From Burkholderiaceae bacterium (GTDB lineage Bacteria > Pseudomonadota > Gammaproteobacteria > Burkholderiales > Burkholderiaceae), in contig CANFUO010000004.1 of NCBI GenBank assembly GCA_947450225.1, positions 1 to 64,000 on the forward strand: 64,000 nt of DNA, in the 5' to 3' direction. Shown here piece by piece: positions 8,844 to 17,905 of this stretch. Each line of letters starts with the position of its first letter. The first letter of the stretch is position 1. Under the pieces are notes generated by a model, which had not been told where the DNA came from, did not search any database, and saw only the letters and a list, made by a program, of their open reading frames with translations. Both the position numbers and the translations under genes were made by a program.

Positions 8844-9328
8844 ATAAAATCTTTAATTTCTGCAATAAGCTCAATTTCCACACAGGCACCAAGGGGAAGT
8901 TGAGCTACACCAAAAGCGCTTCTCGCATGCTTACCTGCATCGCCAAAAACCTCGACCATTAAATCAGAACAGCCATTGGTAACGAGATGTTGTTCGGTAA
9001 ATTCTTGGGTTGAATTGACAAGACTTGTAATTTTAATAATTCGTTTGACTAGATCTAAATCACCAAGATGTTTTTCAAGAGTAGCGAGTAAATCGATAGC
9101 AACTGATCTTGCCGCAAGCTTACCTTCTTCTGTAGTCATGTTGAGCCCTAATTTACCCACCCATACTTGAGTACTTTTCTTGGCAATATGGCCAGAAAGA
9201 TGAACAATATTCCCTACATGACTTGCCATGACATAGGAGGCGGCGGGAGCGCTAGCTTTTGGAATCTTAATCCCTAATTCCTGAATACGCGCATATAAAG
9301 GTGATGGTGTATTCATCATTTTTTTCAT
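8840..9328 (-). CDS. RidA/YjgF-family protein
   Basis: At 162 residues this is longer than the ~127-residue RidA enamine/imine deaminase, and belongs to the longer YjgH-like branch. The C-terminal segment [10 protein letters not shown] followed by [11 protein letters not shown] is the family signature and contains the Arg that binds the carboxylate of the imine intermediate in Rid[14 protein letters not shown] near the N-terminus matches the family's first strand pair. The ATG at 9328 has an AAGGAG ribosome site six bases upstream. The exact substrate is unknown. It converges on parC with a shared stop region. Confidence 0.8.
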   Translation of the reverse strand: MKKMMNTPSPLYARIQELGIKIPKASAPAASYVMASHVGNIVHLSGHIAKKSTQVWVGKLGLNMTTEEGKLAARSVAIDLLATLEKHLGDLDLVKRIIKITSLVNSTQEFTEQHLVTNGCSDLMVEVFGDAGKHARSAFGVAQLPLGACVEIELIAEIKDFI

Positions 9329-9379
9329 TAAGGACTCCTTGTTAATCGTGATAGGACTACTTTACTCTATATTAACTTG

Positions 9380-10555
9380 TTATTTTGATAATTCTCGCAT
9401 TGCTCTTTCAAGACCTTGAAGCGTGACTGGGTACATCTTTGCCTTCATGAGATCTTTGATAATAGAAACGGATTGTCGGTACTGCCAAACATGTTCTGGT
9501 TCAGGATTTAACCAAGCATGATGCTTAAAGTGTTCCAGCATACGATTGATCCAAACTGCACCAGGCTCACTATTTGAGTATTCAACAGAACCACCAGTGG
9601 CTAATATTTCATAAGGGCTCATGGTGGCATCTCCTACAAAAATAAGTTTGTAATCAGGGCCATACTTTCTGAGAATATCAATCGTTGGAATTTTCTCAAC
9701 AGATCTGCGCCGATTATTTTTCCAGACAAAGTCATAAAGACAGTTATGGAAATAAAAGTGTTCAAGATGTTTAAATTCAGAACTAGCTGCGGAAAATAGT
9801 TCTTCAACCCTAGCAATATGGTCATCCATGGATCCGCCAACATCCATTAAGAGTAAAACTTTGACCTGATTATGTCGCTCTGGCCGCATTTTAATATCTA
9901 AGTAACCAGCATTGACCGCTGTTGCAGTAATGGTCTGGTCAAGATCTAATTCCGTATACTGCCCTTGTCTTGCAAAGCGTCGCAACCGACGTAGTGCTAC
10001 TTTAATATTTCTAGTCCCGAGTTCAATGGAGTCATCATAATCGGCGAAATTTCTCTCATCCCATACTTTGATGGCTGTTCTATTACCAGCGGACTTGCCC
10101 CCAACGCGAATACCCTCAGGATGATAACCATTATTGCCGAATGCAGAACCTCCGCCGGTTCCAATCCATTTAGTACCGCCCTCATGCCGGTCTTTTTGCT
10201 CATCAAGAAGATCTTTGAATCGTTTCATTAATTCCTCAAGACTACCAAATTTTTCTAAAGCCAATTTCTCTTGGGCGCTCAGTTCTCGCTTGAGTTTTTC
10301 TGCTAGCCATTCCAGTGGAATATCAGGATAAAGGTCAAGAATATTTTCGATGCCATTGAAATAAGTACCAAATGCCTTATCAAACCGATCATAAAACTTC
10401 TCGTCTTTAACCATCGTCATTCTAGATAGGTAATAAAATTGATCAAGCGAAGGAGGGATGACGTTTCTTTTTAGTGCATCAAGTAGAGTGAGAAACTCTA
10501 CAATCGAAACTGGAATTTTCGCTTGTTTTAAAGAGAAGAAAAAATTAATCAGCAT
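9380..10555 (-). CDS. CoxE-like von Willebrand factor A domain protein
   Basis: The 391-residue protein matches the VWA_CoxE family. An N-terminal helical region (SLKQAKIPVSIVEFLTLLDAL) precedes a VWA domain whose metal-site motif, near residue 238, reads LLLMDVGGSMD. The usual D-x-S-x-S is therefore D-x-G-x-S. YFHNCLYDFVW and LIFVGDATMSPYEI follow. Proteins of this type work with a MoxR AAA ATPase as a chaperone pair for inserting cofactors or maturing complexes. The MoxR gene lies nine bases upstream in the same operon. No CO dehydrogenase genes are in view, so the client is unknown. Confidence 0.85.
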   Translation of the reverse strand: MLINFFFSLKQAKIPVSIVEFLTLLDALKRNVIPPSLDQFYYLSRMTMVKDEKFYDRFDKAFGTYFNGIENILDLYPDIPLEWLAEKLKRELSAQEKLALEKFGSLEELMKRFKDLLDEQKDRHEGGTKWIGTGGGSAFGNNGYHPEGIRVGGKSAGNRTAIKVWDERNFADYDDSIELGTRNIKVALRRLRRFARQGQYTELDLDQTITATAVNAGYLDIKMRPERHNQVKVLLLMDVGGSMDDHIARVEELFSAASSEFKHLEHFYFHNCLYDFVWKNNRRRSVEKIPTIDILRKYGPDYKLIFVGDATMSPYEILATGGSVEYSNSEPGAVWINRMLEHFKHHAWLNPEPEHVWQYRQSVSIIKDLMKAKMYPVTLQGLERAMRELSK

Positions 10556-10564
10556 GCAAGTGCA

Positions 10565-11422
10565 TTATCTATTTTGACGATTCATAAAGATGAGGCGTTC
10601 AAATAAATGGACATCTTGTTCATTTTTTAAAAGTGCTCCATGCAGGGGAGGAATAGCAGCTTTACCATCCATGCCTTTTAAATCCTCCGCTGAAAAATCT
10701 TCTGCCATGAGAAGTTTTAGCCAATCAATCAGTTCAGAAGTTGACGGCTTTTTCTTTAGTCCAGGTAAATTTCGGATTTCATAAAAAGTTTGTAAAGCGC
10801 TAGCTAAAAGCTCTTTTTTGATATGAGGGTGGTGAACGTCTACAATTTTTTGCATCGTCACAGGGTCTGGAAAAGAAATATAGTGGAAGAAACAACGACG
10901 CAAAAAAGCATCTGGTAATTCTTTTTCATTATTAGAAGTAATAATCACTAGCGGACGATGAGTTGCCTTAATCATTTCTCGTGTTTCATAGACGAAAAAC
11001 TCCATTCGATCCAGTTCTCTTAACAGGTCATTAGGAAACTCGATATCCGCCTTATCAATCTCATCGATGAGTAGGACCGTTGGTTCTTTGGCTGTAAATG
11101 CTTGCCAAAGAACACCTTGGATAATGTAATTACGAATATCTTGGACTTTGCTATCACCGAGTTGTGAGTCTCTCAAGCGACTGACAGCATCATATTCATA
11201 AAGACCTTGTTGGGCTTTAGTCGTGGATTTGATGTGCCATTGAAGAAGGGGCATATTGAGAGCCGCGGCTACTTCTTCGGCAAGCATCGTTTTCCCAGTT
11301 CCTGGCTCACCTTTGATCAATAGTGGACGCTGCAGAGCAATCGCGGCATTGACCGCCATTTTTAAATCATCTGTAGCAACATATTGATTTGATCCCTCAA
11401 AGCCTTTATGCGAAATTGACAT
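10565..11422 (-). CDS. MoxR-family AAA+ ATPase
   Basis: The 285-residue ATPase has Walker A at residues 38-45 (GEPGTGKT), Walker B near 117 (VLLIDEIDKAD), a sensor-1 region with VIITSNNEKELPDAFLRRC, and the MoxR-type lid. It starts at an ATG preceded by GGAA. It is the first gene of a two-gene unit with the CoxE-like VWA protein; such pairs assemble or activate enzyme complexes. The gene is divergent from the cytochrome c genes, and the 110-base gap holds a promoter for those. Confidence 0.9.
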   Translation of the reverse strand: MSISHKGFEGSNQYVATDDLKMAVNAAIALQRPLLIKGEPGTGKTMLAEEVAAALNMPLLQWHIKSTTKAQQGLYEYDAVSRLRDSQLGDSKVQDIRNYIIQGVLWQAFTAKEPTVLLIDEIDKADIEFPNDLLRELDRMEFFVYETREMIKATHRPLVIITSNNEKELPDAFLRRCFFHYISFPDPVTMQKIVDVHHPHIKKELLASALQTFYEIRNLPGLKKKPSTSELIDWLKLLMAEDFSAEDLKGMDGKAAIPPLHGALLKNEQDVHLFERLIFMNRQNR

Positions 11423-11478
11423 TAAATTTCCTATACATGAATTGTTGTAATTTCTTTGAATTCAAAAAATGAACTCAT

Positions 11479-11506
11479 TTGTAAAACTTATCCTCTATAC
11501 TATTAT
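11479..11506 (+). promoter_or_regulatory. Probable promoter of the cytochrome c genes
   Basis: TTGTAA (11479-11484) and TATTAT (11501-11506) are 16 bases apart, about 27 bases before the first cytochrome start. No other good pair is seen in this gap. Confidence 0.4.
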
Positions 11507-11532
11507 CTTATAAAAGTTTTTTACTTAAATAG

Positions 11533-11913
11533 ATGAAAATGATCAAAAACAACATTACATTACCTACCAAACTGTTTCTTTCCCTTTCTTTTTCCTTGCT
11601 TGTTACTTCTGTAGTTCAAGCAGCTGACATACAAGGAAATGCCGAGCAGGGTGCAAATAAAGTCAGATTATGTGCCGGTTGCCATGCAATTCCTGGATAT
11701 CGCTCTTCGGTTCCTGAGGTTTACAATGTGCCAATGATTGGTGGTCAATCTGCAGGATATATGGTCGCAGCCCTCCAGGCTTATAAAAAGGGGGAGCGCA
11801 AGCACCCCACAATGAGAAGTGTTGCTGGATCTTTATCCGATCAAGAAATGGCTGACATCGCTGCGTATTATGCGGCTCAAGATGCAGTCTCTAAGGCAAA
11901 CAAGCTTAAATAA
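11533..11913 (+). CDS. Class I cytochrome c (monoheme)
   Basis: The 126-residue product has a Sec signal peptide (residues 1-30, ending VQA), then one heme site CAGCH (C47, C50, H51). A Met in HPTMRS is a likely distal ligand. IGGQSAGYMVAALQAYKKGER is the usual core of cytochrome c4/c553-type folds. It acts as a periplasmic electron carrier. It is followed by a second small cytochrome after 21 bases; together they resemble the two halves of a diheme cytochrome c4 (inference). Confidence 0.88.
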   Translation: MKMIKNNITLPTKLFLSLSFSLLVTSVVQAADIQGNAEQGANKVRLCAGCHAIPGYRSSVPEVYNVPMIGGQSAGYMVAALQAYKKGERKHPTMRSVAGSLSDQEMADIAAYYAAQDAVSKANKLK

Positions 11914-11934
11914 GATTTTTTAAAGGTTATAAAT

Positions 11935-12279
11935 ATGAAATATTTTGTAATGATGATGGCATTAACCCTTGGTATGGTCTCTAATCTTCAAGCGGCAAGT
12001 ATTCAAGAGGGTAAGGCCTTGGTTGAAAAAAATAACTGTAATTCTTGCCACGGTCCTGATTTAAAAAGTCCTATTGCACCCAATTATCCAAAGATTGCAG
12101 GCCAGCACCAAGACTATCTCTTTTATGCCTTAAAGGCCTATCAAGTTGAGAACAATCCTCAAGTTGGTCGTTCCAATGCAATTATGGCTGGCCAAGTCAA
12201 GCAGTTTACGCTTGCCCAATTGAAGGATATTGCTGCTTACATCGCTTCACTACAAGGTGACTTTGTTGTCAAAAAGTAG
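11935..12279 (+). CDS. Class I cytochrome c (monoheme)
   Basis: The 114-residue protein has a signal peptide (residues 1-20, ending LQA) and a CNSCH heme site (C35, C38, H39). The core is IAGQHQDYLFYALKAYQ and the probable axial Met lies in NAIMAGQ. It is a periplasmic or membrane-attached electron carrier, co-transcribed with the preceding cytochrome. Three bases separate its stop from the end of the convergent GntR gene, leaving no room for a terminator between them. Confidence 0.88.
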   Translation: MKYFVMMMALTLGMVSNLQAASIQEGKALVEKNNCNSCHGPDLKSPIAPNYPKIAGQHQDYLFYALKAYQVENNPQVGRSNAIMAGQVKQFTLAQLKDIAAYIASLQGDFVVKK

Positions 12280-12282
12280 TTT

Positions 12283-12921
12283 TTAGATCGCGGCTGCTTG
12301 TCCTTGTTTAAGGTGATTGATCATTAATTCTTGAGCTAAATCACCTTTTCTAGCAATAATTGCAGAGAGTATAAGTCGATGTTCATGTAAGGACTGCTCT
12401 AATCTGCCGAGTTTCGTCAGTGAGTTTCTTCTTTGCAGTTTCAAGACTTGTCTTAGATCTGTAATGACTTTTCGCATCCAGCGGTTCCCTGAAATCTCCT
12501 GGATTTTGTCATGAAAGTCCTGATTTAACTCAAAAAAACGATTGATATCTCGATCTGCCGCAGCCTTTTCTAATTTAAGATGAAGGCCATCTAATGACTC
12601 TAGCTCTTTATCACTTGCATTGAGAGCGACCGCCTTACAGGCATTACCTTCGAGCAGAGCTATGACATGAAATATTTGCGGAATTTCCTGAATATCCACC
12701 TCAGTAACATAGGCGCCACGTCTTATTTTCATCGTAATAAGACCCTCTGATGCTAGTACTTTGATCGCCTCTCTGAGGGGAGTGCGGCTAATGCCGAACT
12801 GATCTGTGAGTTGTTTTTCGTCTATCCAAGACCCAGGAGCAAGCTCATGAGTAAATATTTTGTCTCGAATAAGGTCGGCAACTTCTTCATATAAAGGCTT
12901 ATTTGCAAGTATTTTACTCAA
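12283..12921 (-). CDS. GntR-family regulator with FCD domain
   Basis: This is a 212-residue FadR-subfamily regulator. A winged helix-turn-helix lies at residues ~10-70 (LTDQFGISRTPLREAIKVLA). An all-helical FCD ligand domain follows, with FFELNQDFHDKIQEISGN and the late His of SLHEHRLILSAI. It starts at TTG, with AAGG eight bases upstream. It is divergent from the methylmalonyl-CoA operon, and the gap contains palindromes, so it probably senses an organic acid or acyl-CoA and controls that operon (inference). Confidence 0.85.
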   Translation of the reverse strand: MSKILANKPLYEEVADLIRDKIFTHELAPGSWIDEKQLTDQFGISRTPLREAIKVLASEGLITMKIRRGAYVTEVDIQEIPQIFHVIALLEGNACKAVALNASDKELESLDGLHLKLEKAAADRDINRFFELNQDFHDKIQEISGNRWMRKVITDLRQVLKLQRRNSLTKLGRLEQSLHEHRLILSAIIARKGDLAQELMINHLKQGQAAAI

Positions 12922-12972
12922 TTTTTAACCTTAATAAATGTATGTAAATAGATGAAATATATGTAAAAAATG

Positions 12973-12994
12973 TCAATTGATTCAAATGAATTGA
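12973..12994. promoter_or_regulatory. Near-palindrome in the gntR/mutase gap, possible operator
   Basis: TCAATT at 12973 and its complement AATTGA ending at 12994 frame a 22-base imperfect palindrome. It lies about 50 bases upstream of the GntR start and within the divergent intergenic region, as expected for a GntR-type operator. Confidence 0.3.
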
Positions 12995-13076
12995 TTATTT
13001 TGAGTTCGTAAAAGAATATTTTGAATTCATAATTAATAATTCATTTAACTATTTATTATTTAGATTGTCAATGTTA

Positions 13077-13088
13077 TTCTTATAAGAA
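13077..13088. promoter_or_regulatory. Perfect 12-base palindrome upstream of mutase gene
   Basis: TTCTTATAAGAA at 13077-13088 is a perfect palindrome, flanked by GTTA before and TAAC after, ~40 bases before the mutase start. The position suits an operator or overlap with the -10 region of the operon. The regulator would most simply be the divergent GntR protein. Confidence 0.35.
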
Positions 13089-13127
13089 CGTAACATTATG
13101 TTGATCAATCTTAATGAAGAAAGAAAC

Positions 13128-15299
13128 ATGTCAGATCAATCATCAAATTCTAAGTGGCCACAATTTCCTCAAGCGAGCATGCAGGATTGGAAGACATCTG
13201 CGGCCAAATCATCTCCTAATAAAAACCCGGATGCATTGGGATGGCAAACACCCGATGATATTTTTCTAAAGGCTCTATATACCAAAGATGATGTGAAGGA
13301 ATTGCCATTTGTTGAAACCTTACCCGGGTTTGAGCCATTTTTACGCGGTCCTCAAGCAACGATGTATGCAGCGCGACCCTGGACAATTCGTCAATATGCT
13401 GGTTTTTCAACAGCGGAAGAGTCGAATGCTTTCTACCGAAAAGCTTTAGCTGGTGGTGGACAAGGCATTTCAGTTGCTTTTGATTTGCCCACACACCGTG
13501 GTTATGATTCCGATCACCCACGAGTCACTGGTGATGTTGGTAAGGCTGGAGTAGCCATTGATACCGTTGAGGATATGAAAATCCTCTTTGACCAAATTCC
13601 ATTAGATCAAGTTTCAGTTTCTATGACGATGAACGGATCTGTTCTGCCAATTTTGGCTGGTTATATTGTTGCTGCTGAGGAAAGTGGCGTTAGTCAGGAG
13701 AAGTTGTCTGGGACTATTCAAAATGATATTTTGAAAGAGTTCATGGTGAGAAATACCTATATTTACCCGCCTGAACCTTCGATGAGAATTATTGGCGACA
13801 TTATTGAATATACGGCAGCCCATATGCCCAAGTTCAACTCCATATCAATTTCTGGTTATCACATGCAAGAAGCGGGGGCTAATCAATCGCTTGAACTAGC
13901 ATTCACCCTGGCAGATGGTAAAGAGTATGTAAAGACTGCCTTGAATAAAGGTTTAGACGTTGATGATTTTGCTGGTCGCCTATCCTTTTTCTTTGCGATT
14001 GGCATGAACTTCTATTTAGAGGTTGCTAAACTTCGTGCCGCAAGAATTTTATGGTGGCGCATTATGAAAGAATTTGCGCCTAAGAACCAAAAATCTTTAA
14101 TGTTAAGAACTCATTGTCAAACTTCTGGCTGGTCTTTAACGGAACAAGATCCCTACAATAATATTGTGCGAACAAGTATTGAAGCCATGGCGGCTATTTT
14201 CGGAGGGACACAATCACTACATACGAATTCTTTCGATGAAGCAATTGCTTTACCAACTGAGTTCTCTTCCCGAATCGCTAGAAATACCCAGTTAATTATT
14301 CAAGAAGAAACGCATATCACGAGTGTAATTGACCCTTGGGCTGGTTCATACATGATGGAGAAGTTAACTCAAGATATGGCGGATCAAGCCTGGGAAATTA
14401 TCCAAGAAGTTGAAAAAATGGGTGGTATGACCAAAGCAGTTCAAAGCGGTTGGGCCAAATTGAAGATTGAAGCTGCAGCTGCCCAAAAGCAAGCCAATAT
14501 TGATATGGGTAAAGATGTCATTGTTGGGGTAAACAAATATCAATTAGATGAAGAAGGTGACGTAGATGTTAGGGTTGTAGATAATATTCAAGTCAGAGAT
14601 AATCAAATTGCTCGTTTGAAAGCGATTAAAGCATCGAGAAATTCAGAGCTAGTAGAAAAAGCTTTACAAGAAATTACAAAAGCTGCGCAAAATGAATCAG
14701 GAAATTTATTGCAGTTAACCATAGCTGCGATTCGACTAAGGGCGACGATCGGGGAAGTATCTGATGCCCTAGAAAAAGTGTATGGTCGACATCGTGCTGA
14801 TACGCAAAAGGTGACCGGAGTGTACGCTGCCGCATATGACTCAGCCCAAGGTTGGGAAAAACTACAACAGGAAATTGCTCAGTTTGGAGATCAGTTTGGT
14901 CGCAGACCCAGAGTGATGATTGCCAAATTAGGTCAAGATGGTCACGATCGTGGTGCCAAAGTAGTTGCTACAGCATTTGCTGATTTAGGCTTTGATGTTG
15001 ATATGGGGCCCCTATTTCAGACCCCTGAAGAGTGTGCACGACAAGCCATTGAAAACGACGTGCATGCTGTTGGGATTTCTACATTAGCCGCCGGTCATAA
15101 CACCTTGGTGCCAGATATTATTTCTGAATTACGTAAGCAAGGTGGTAAAGAGATTGTTGTGTTTGTAGGTGGTGTCATACCCAAACAAGATTATGAGTTT
15201 CTTTATGAGGCTGGTGTAAAAGGAATTTATGGTCCAGGAACACCCATACCTGCCTCAGCCAAAGATGTTTTAGAAAATATTCGTAAAGCGCTTGAGTAA
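13128..15299 (+). CDS. scpA: Methylmalonyl-CoA mutase
   Basis: A single-chain mutase of ~723 residues converts methylmalonyl-CoA to succinyl-CoA with adenosylcobalamin. The N-terminal barrel carries the substrate region [20 protein letters not shown]. The C-terminal B12 domain has the cofactor motif DGHDRGAK (near residue 604) with the His that ligates cobalt, then GISTLAAGH and VFVGGVIP. An upstream ATG at 13098 is in frame, but the start at 13128 has GAAGAAAG ahead of it and gives the usual length. It is the first gene of the operon with meaB, pccB, pccA and an epimerase-like gene. Confidence 0.95.
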   Translation: MSDQSSNSKWPQFPQASMQDWKTSAAKSSPNKNPDALGWQTPDDIFLKALYTKDDVKELPFVETLPGFEPFLRGPQATMYAARPWTIRQYAGFSTAEESNAFYRKALAGGGQGISVAFDLPTHRGYDSDHPRVTGDVGKAGVAIDTVEDMKILFDQIPLDQVSVSMTMNGSVLPILAGYIVAAEESGVSQEKLSGTIQNDILKEFMVRNTYIYPPEPSMRIIGDIIEYTAAHMPKFNSISISGYHMQEAGANQSLELAFTLADGKEYVKTALNKGLDVDDFAGRLSFFFAIGMNFYLEVAKLRAARILWWRIMKEFAPKNQKSLMLRTHCQTSGWSLTEQDPYNNIVRTSIEAMAAIFGGTQSLHTNSFDEAIALPTEFSSRIARNTQLIIQEETHITSVIDPWAGSYMMEKLTQDMADQAWEIIQEVEKMGGMTKAVQSGWAKLKIEAAAAQKQANIDMGKDVIVGVNKYQLDEEGDVDVRVVDNIQVRDNQIARLKAIKASRNSELVEKALQEITKAAQNESGNLLQLTIAAIRLRATIGEVSDALEKVYGRHRADTQKVTGVYAAAYDSAQGWEKLQQEIAQFGDQFGRRPRVMIAKLGQDGHDRGAKVVATAFADLGFDVDMGPLFQTPEECARQAIENDVHAVGISTLAAGHNTLVPDIISELRKQGGKEIVVFVGGVIPKQDYEFLYEAGVKGIYGPGTPIPASAKDVLENIRKALE

Positions 15300-15311
15300 G
15301 CTCAATTATTA

Positions 15312-16352
15312 ATGAACAATTCATATCATCCCTTGGTGAATGATTTAATTAGTGGGCGAGAAACCGTTCAACCTGTATCTCGACGTGCGCTGGCCAAAAT
15401 TATTACCTTACTTGAATCTACTAAGGCAGACCATCGTAGGGAGTCTGATCAGATTTTGAATGAGTTGATGCCTTTGTCTGGTCAGTCGATGCGCATTGGG
15501 ATATCTGGAGTACCTGGCGTTGGTAAATCAACGCTAATTGAATCCTTGGGATTATATTTGATTCAAAAAGGACATCGTGTTGCCGTACTTGCCATTGATC
15601 CTTCATCGAGTATATCGGGTGGATCGATATTAGGTGATAAAACGCGGATGGAGCATTTGTCTGTTAATCCCCATGCATTTATAAGGCCAACGCCTTCTTC
15701 CGGCAATTTGGGGGGGGTGGCTGAAAAAACTCGTGAGACGATGCTGGTTTGTGAAGCCGCTGGCTATGACATTATTTTGGTAGAAACCGTTGGGGTTGGT
15801 CAAAGTGAAATTGCTGTTTCAAAAATGACGGATATCTTTGTTTTGTTGCAACTTCCTAATGCTGGCGATGATCTACAGGCTATAAAAAAAGGGGTAATGG
15901 AAATTGCTGATCTGGTTGTCATTAACAAAACTGACCTAGACCCCAATGCAGCTATGCAAGCATTAGCTCATATCGTGGGTTCCTTACGTATCTTTAGTCA
16001 GCATGGTCATGCCGATCACCCATCGATTCATCAAGAAACTTGGAGTCCTCAAGTGATTTCAATGAGTGCTTTGGTAGGTGATGGATTAGAAAATCTTTGG
16101 CAAAAGATTGAGGAATTTAAAAATATGGGGCAGGCTAATGGATCATTTGGGCAGCGCCGGACAAATCAAGCGAAAACATGGTTGTGGGACCGAATTCAAT
16201 CAGGATTGGCGCAAGAGTTTAAAGAGCATCCTGGAGTATTTGCCTTATTGCCACTCCTGCAAAAAGAAGTAGAAAGTGGGTCAATTGCCGCCTCTGTGGC
16301 GGCAAGAAAAATTTTAGATGTATTTAAATCCGATAACCAATCTAAGGCTTGA
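15312..16352 (+). CDS. meaB: MeaB/ArgK-type GTPase chaperone of the mutase
   Basis: The 346-residue G3E-family GTPase has Walker A at residues 66-74 (GVPGVGKST), [20 protein letters not shown] and [10 protein letters not shown], plus NKTDLD for guanine specificity. Members load and protect adenosylcobalamin in methylmalonyl-CoA mutase. It sits twelve bases after the mutase gene. Its TGA overlaps the start of pccB, so translation is coupled. The C-terminal helical dimerisation region is complete. Confidence 0.93.
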   Translation: MNNSYHPLVNDLISGRETVQPVSRRALAKIITLLESTKADHRRESDQILNELMPLSGQSMRIGISGVPGVGKSTLIESLGLYLIQKGHRVAVLAIDPSSSISGGSILGDKTRMEHLSVNPHAFIRPTPSSGNLGGVAEKTRETMLVCEAAGYDIILVETVGVGQSEIAVSKMTDIFVLLQLPNAGDDLQAIKKGVMEIADLVVINKTDLDPNAAMQALAHIVGSLRIFSQHGHADHPSIHQETWSPQVISMSALVGDGLENLWQKIEEFKNMGQANGSFGQRRTNQAKTWLWDRIQSGLAQEFKEHPGVFALLPLLQKEVESGSIAASVAARKILDVFKSDNQSKA

Positions 16353-17887
16353 TGATGAAAGATATTATTCGACAGTTAGAAGCAAAGCGCGAACAAGCTT
16401 ACCTTGGAGGGGGGCAAAAACGTATCCAGGCCCAACATAATAAGGGTAAGTTAACTGCGCGAGAAAGGATCCATTTATTGTTAGATGAGGGCTCCTTTGA
16501 AGAGTGGGACATGTTTGTAGAGCACCGTTGTACGGATTTTGATATGGCTGATGAAACAGTTCCTAGTGATGGGGTGGTTACTGGCTATGGAATGATTAAT
16601 GGACGTTTAGTCTTTGTGTTTTCTCAGGACTTTACTGTTTTTGGTGGTTCATTATCAGAGGCCCATGCAGAGAAGATTTGCAAAATTATGGATCAGGCTT
16701 TGAAGGTAGGTGCTCCAGTGATTGGCTTAAATGATTCTGGGGGGGCTCGAATCCAAGAAGGGGTTGCTTCACTTGGGGGTTATGCAGAAATATTTCAAAG
16801 AAATGTAACGGCATCCGGTGTTATTCCCCAGATATCCTTGATCATGGGACCCTGCGCTGGAGGGGCGGTTTATTCGCCGGCTCTAACGGATTTTATCTTT
16901 ATGGTTAAAGACAGTTCATATATGTTTGTAACAGGACCAGAAGTGGTCAAGACAGTCACCCACGAAGAGGTAACTGCCGAGGAGTTAGGTGGGGCTTTAA
17001 CCCACTCGACAAAATCAGGAGTATGTGACCGGGTTTTTGAAAATGATGTTGAAGCGATCTTGATGGTTCGAAGATTTTTTAATTATCTGCCATTGTCGAA
17101 TCGTGAAAAAGCGCCCTTTAGACCTAGCTCTTCGGTTTCAGATGAGGTTGATTACTCATTGGACACGATTGTTCCGAGTAATCCGAATAAGCCGTATGAC
17201 ATGCAAGAACTGATTTTGAAGACAGTTGATGATGGTGATTTTTTTGAAATCCAACCTGATTATGCCAAAAATATCATTATTGGTTTTGGGCGAGTTGATG
17301 GTCAAACTATTGGTATTGTTGCGAATCAGCCATTAGTCTTGGCGGGTTGCCTTGATATAAAGTCTTCGATTAAAGCGGCACGGTTTGTGCGTTTTTGTGA
17401 TGCCTTTAATATACCAGTCATTACCTTTGTCGATGTTCCTGGATTTATGCCAGGTACATCTCAAGAATATGGGGGCATTATTAAACACGGAGCAAAACTA
17501 TTGTTTGCGTATGCAGAATGTACCGTACCTAAAATTACAGTGATCACACGAAAAGCCTACGGTGGAGCATATGATGTGATGTCATCAAAGCACTTAAGAG
17601 GGGATGTCAATTTTGCTTGGCCCTCAGCTGAAATTGCTGTGATGGGCCCAAAAGGGGCCGTGGAGATTATCTTTAGAGATGAAAAAGGTGACCCAGAAAA
17701 ATTAGCTGCAAGAGAGGCCCAATACAAAGCGAAATTTGCTAATCCCTTTGTGGCTGGAAGAAGAGGGTATATCGATGATGTAATCATGCCCCATGAGACG
17801 AGGAAACGTATTTCACGCTCATTAGTGATGCTCCAAAACAAAGAGCTCGAAAATCCTTGGCGTAAACACGACAATATTCCACTATAA
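16352..17887 (+). CDS. pccB: Propionyl-CoA carboxylase beta (carboxyltransferase) subunit
   Basis: About 511 residues make a full carboxyltransferase beta subunit, which moves CO2 from biotin to propionyl-CoA. Both crotonase-like halves are present: [20 protein letters not shown] and [16 protein letters not shown] in the first, [20 protein letters not shown] and [13 protein letters not shown] in the second. The ATG at 16352 overlaps the TGA of meaB (ATGA-type overlap); a TTG one codon earlier is less likely. It is paired with the biotin-bearing subunit next door. Confidence 0.93.
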   Translation: MMKDIIRQLEAKREQAYLGGGQKRIQAQHNKGKLTARERIHLLLDEGSFEEWDMFVEHRCTDFDMADETVPSDGVVTGYGMINGRLVFVFSQDFTVFGGSLSEAHAEKICKIMDQALKVGAPVIGLNDSGGARIQEGVASLGGYAEIFQRNVTASGVIPQISLIMGPCAGGAVYSPALTDFIFMVKDSSYMFVTGPEVVKTVTHEEVTAEELGGALTHSTKSGVCDRVFENDVEAILMVRRFFNYLPLSNREKAPFRPSSSVSDEVDYSLDTIVPSNPNKPYDMQELILKTVDDGDFFEIQPDYAKNIIIGFGRVDGQTIGIVANQPLVLAGCLDIKSSIKAARFVRFCDAFNIPVITFVDVPGFMPGTSQEYGGIIKHGAKLLFAYAECTVPKITVITRKAYGGAYDVMSSKHLRGDVNFAWPSAEIAVMGPKGAVEIIFRDEKGDPEKLAAREAQYKAKFANPFVAGRRGYIDDVIMPHETRKRISRSLVMLQNKELENPWRKHDNIPL

Positions 17888-17905
17888 ATTCAGATTGGAA
17901 AAATC

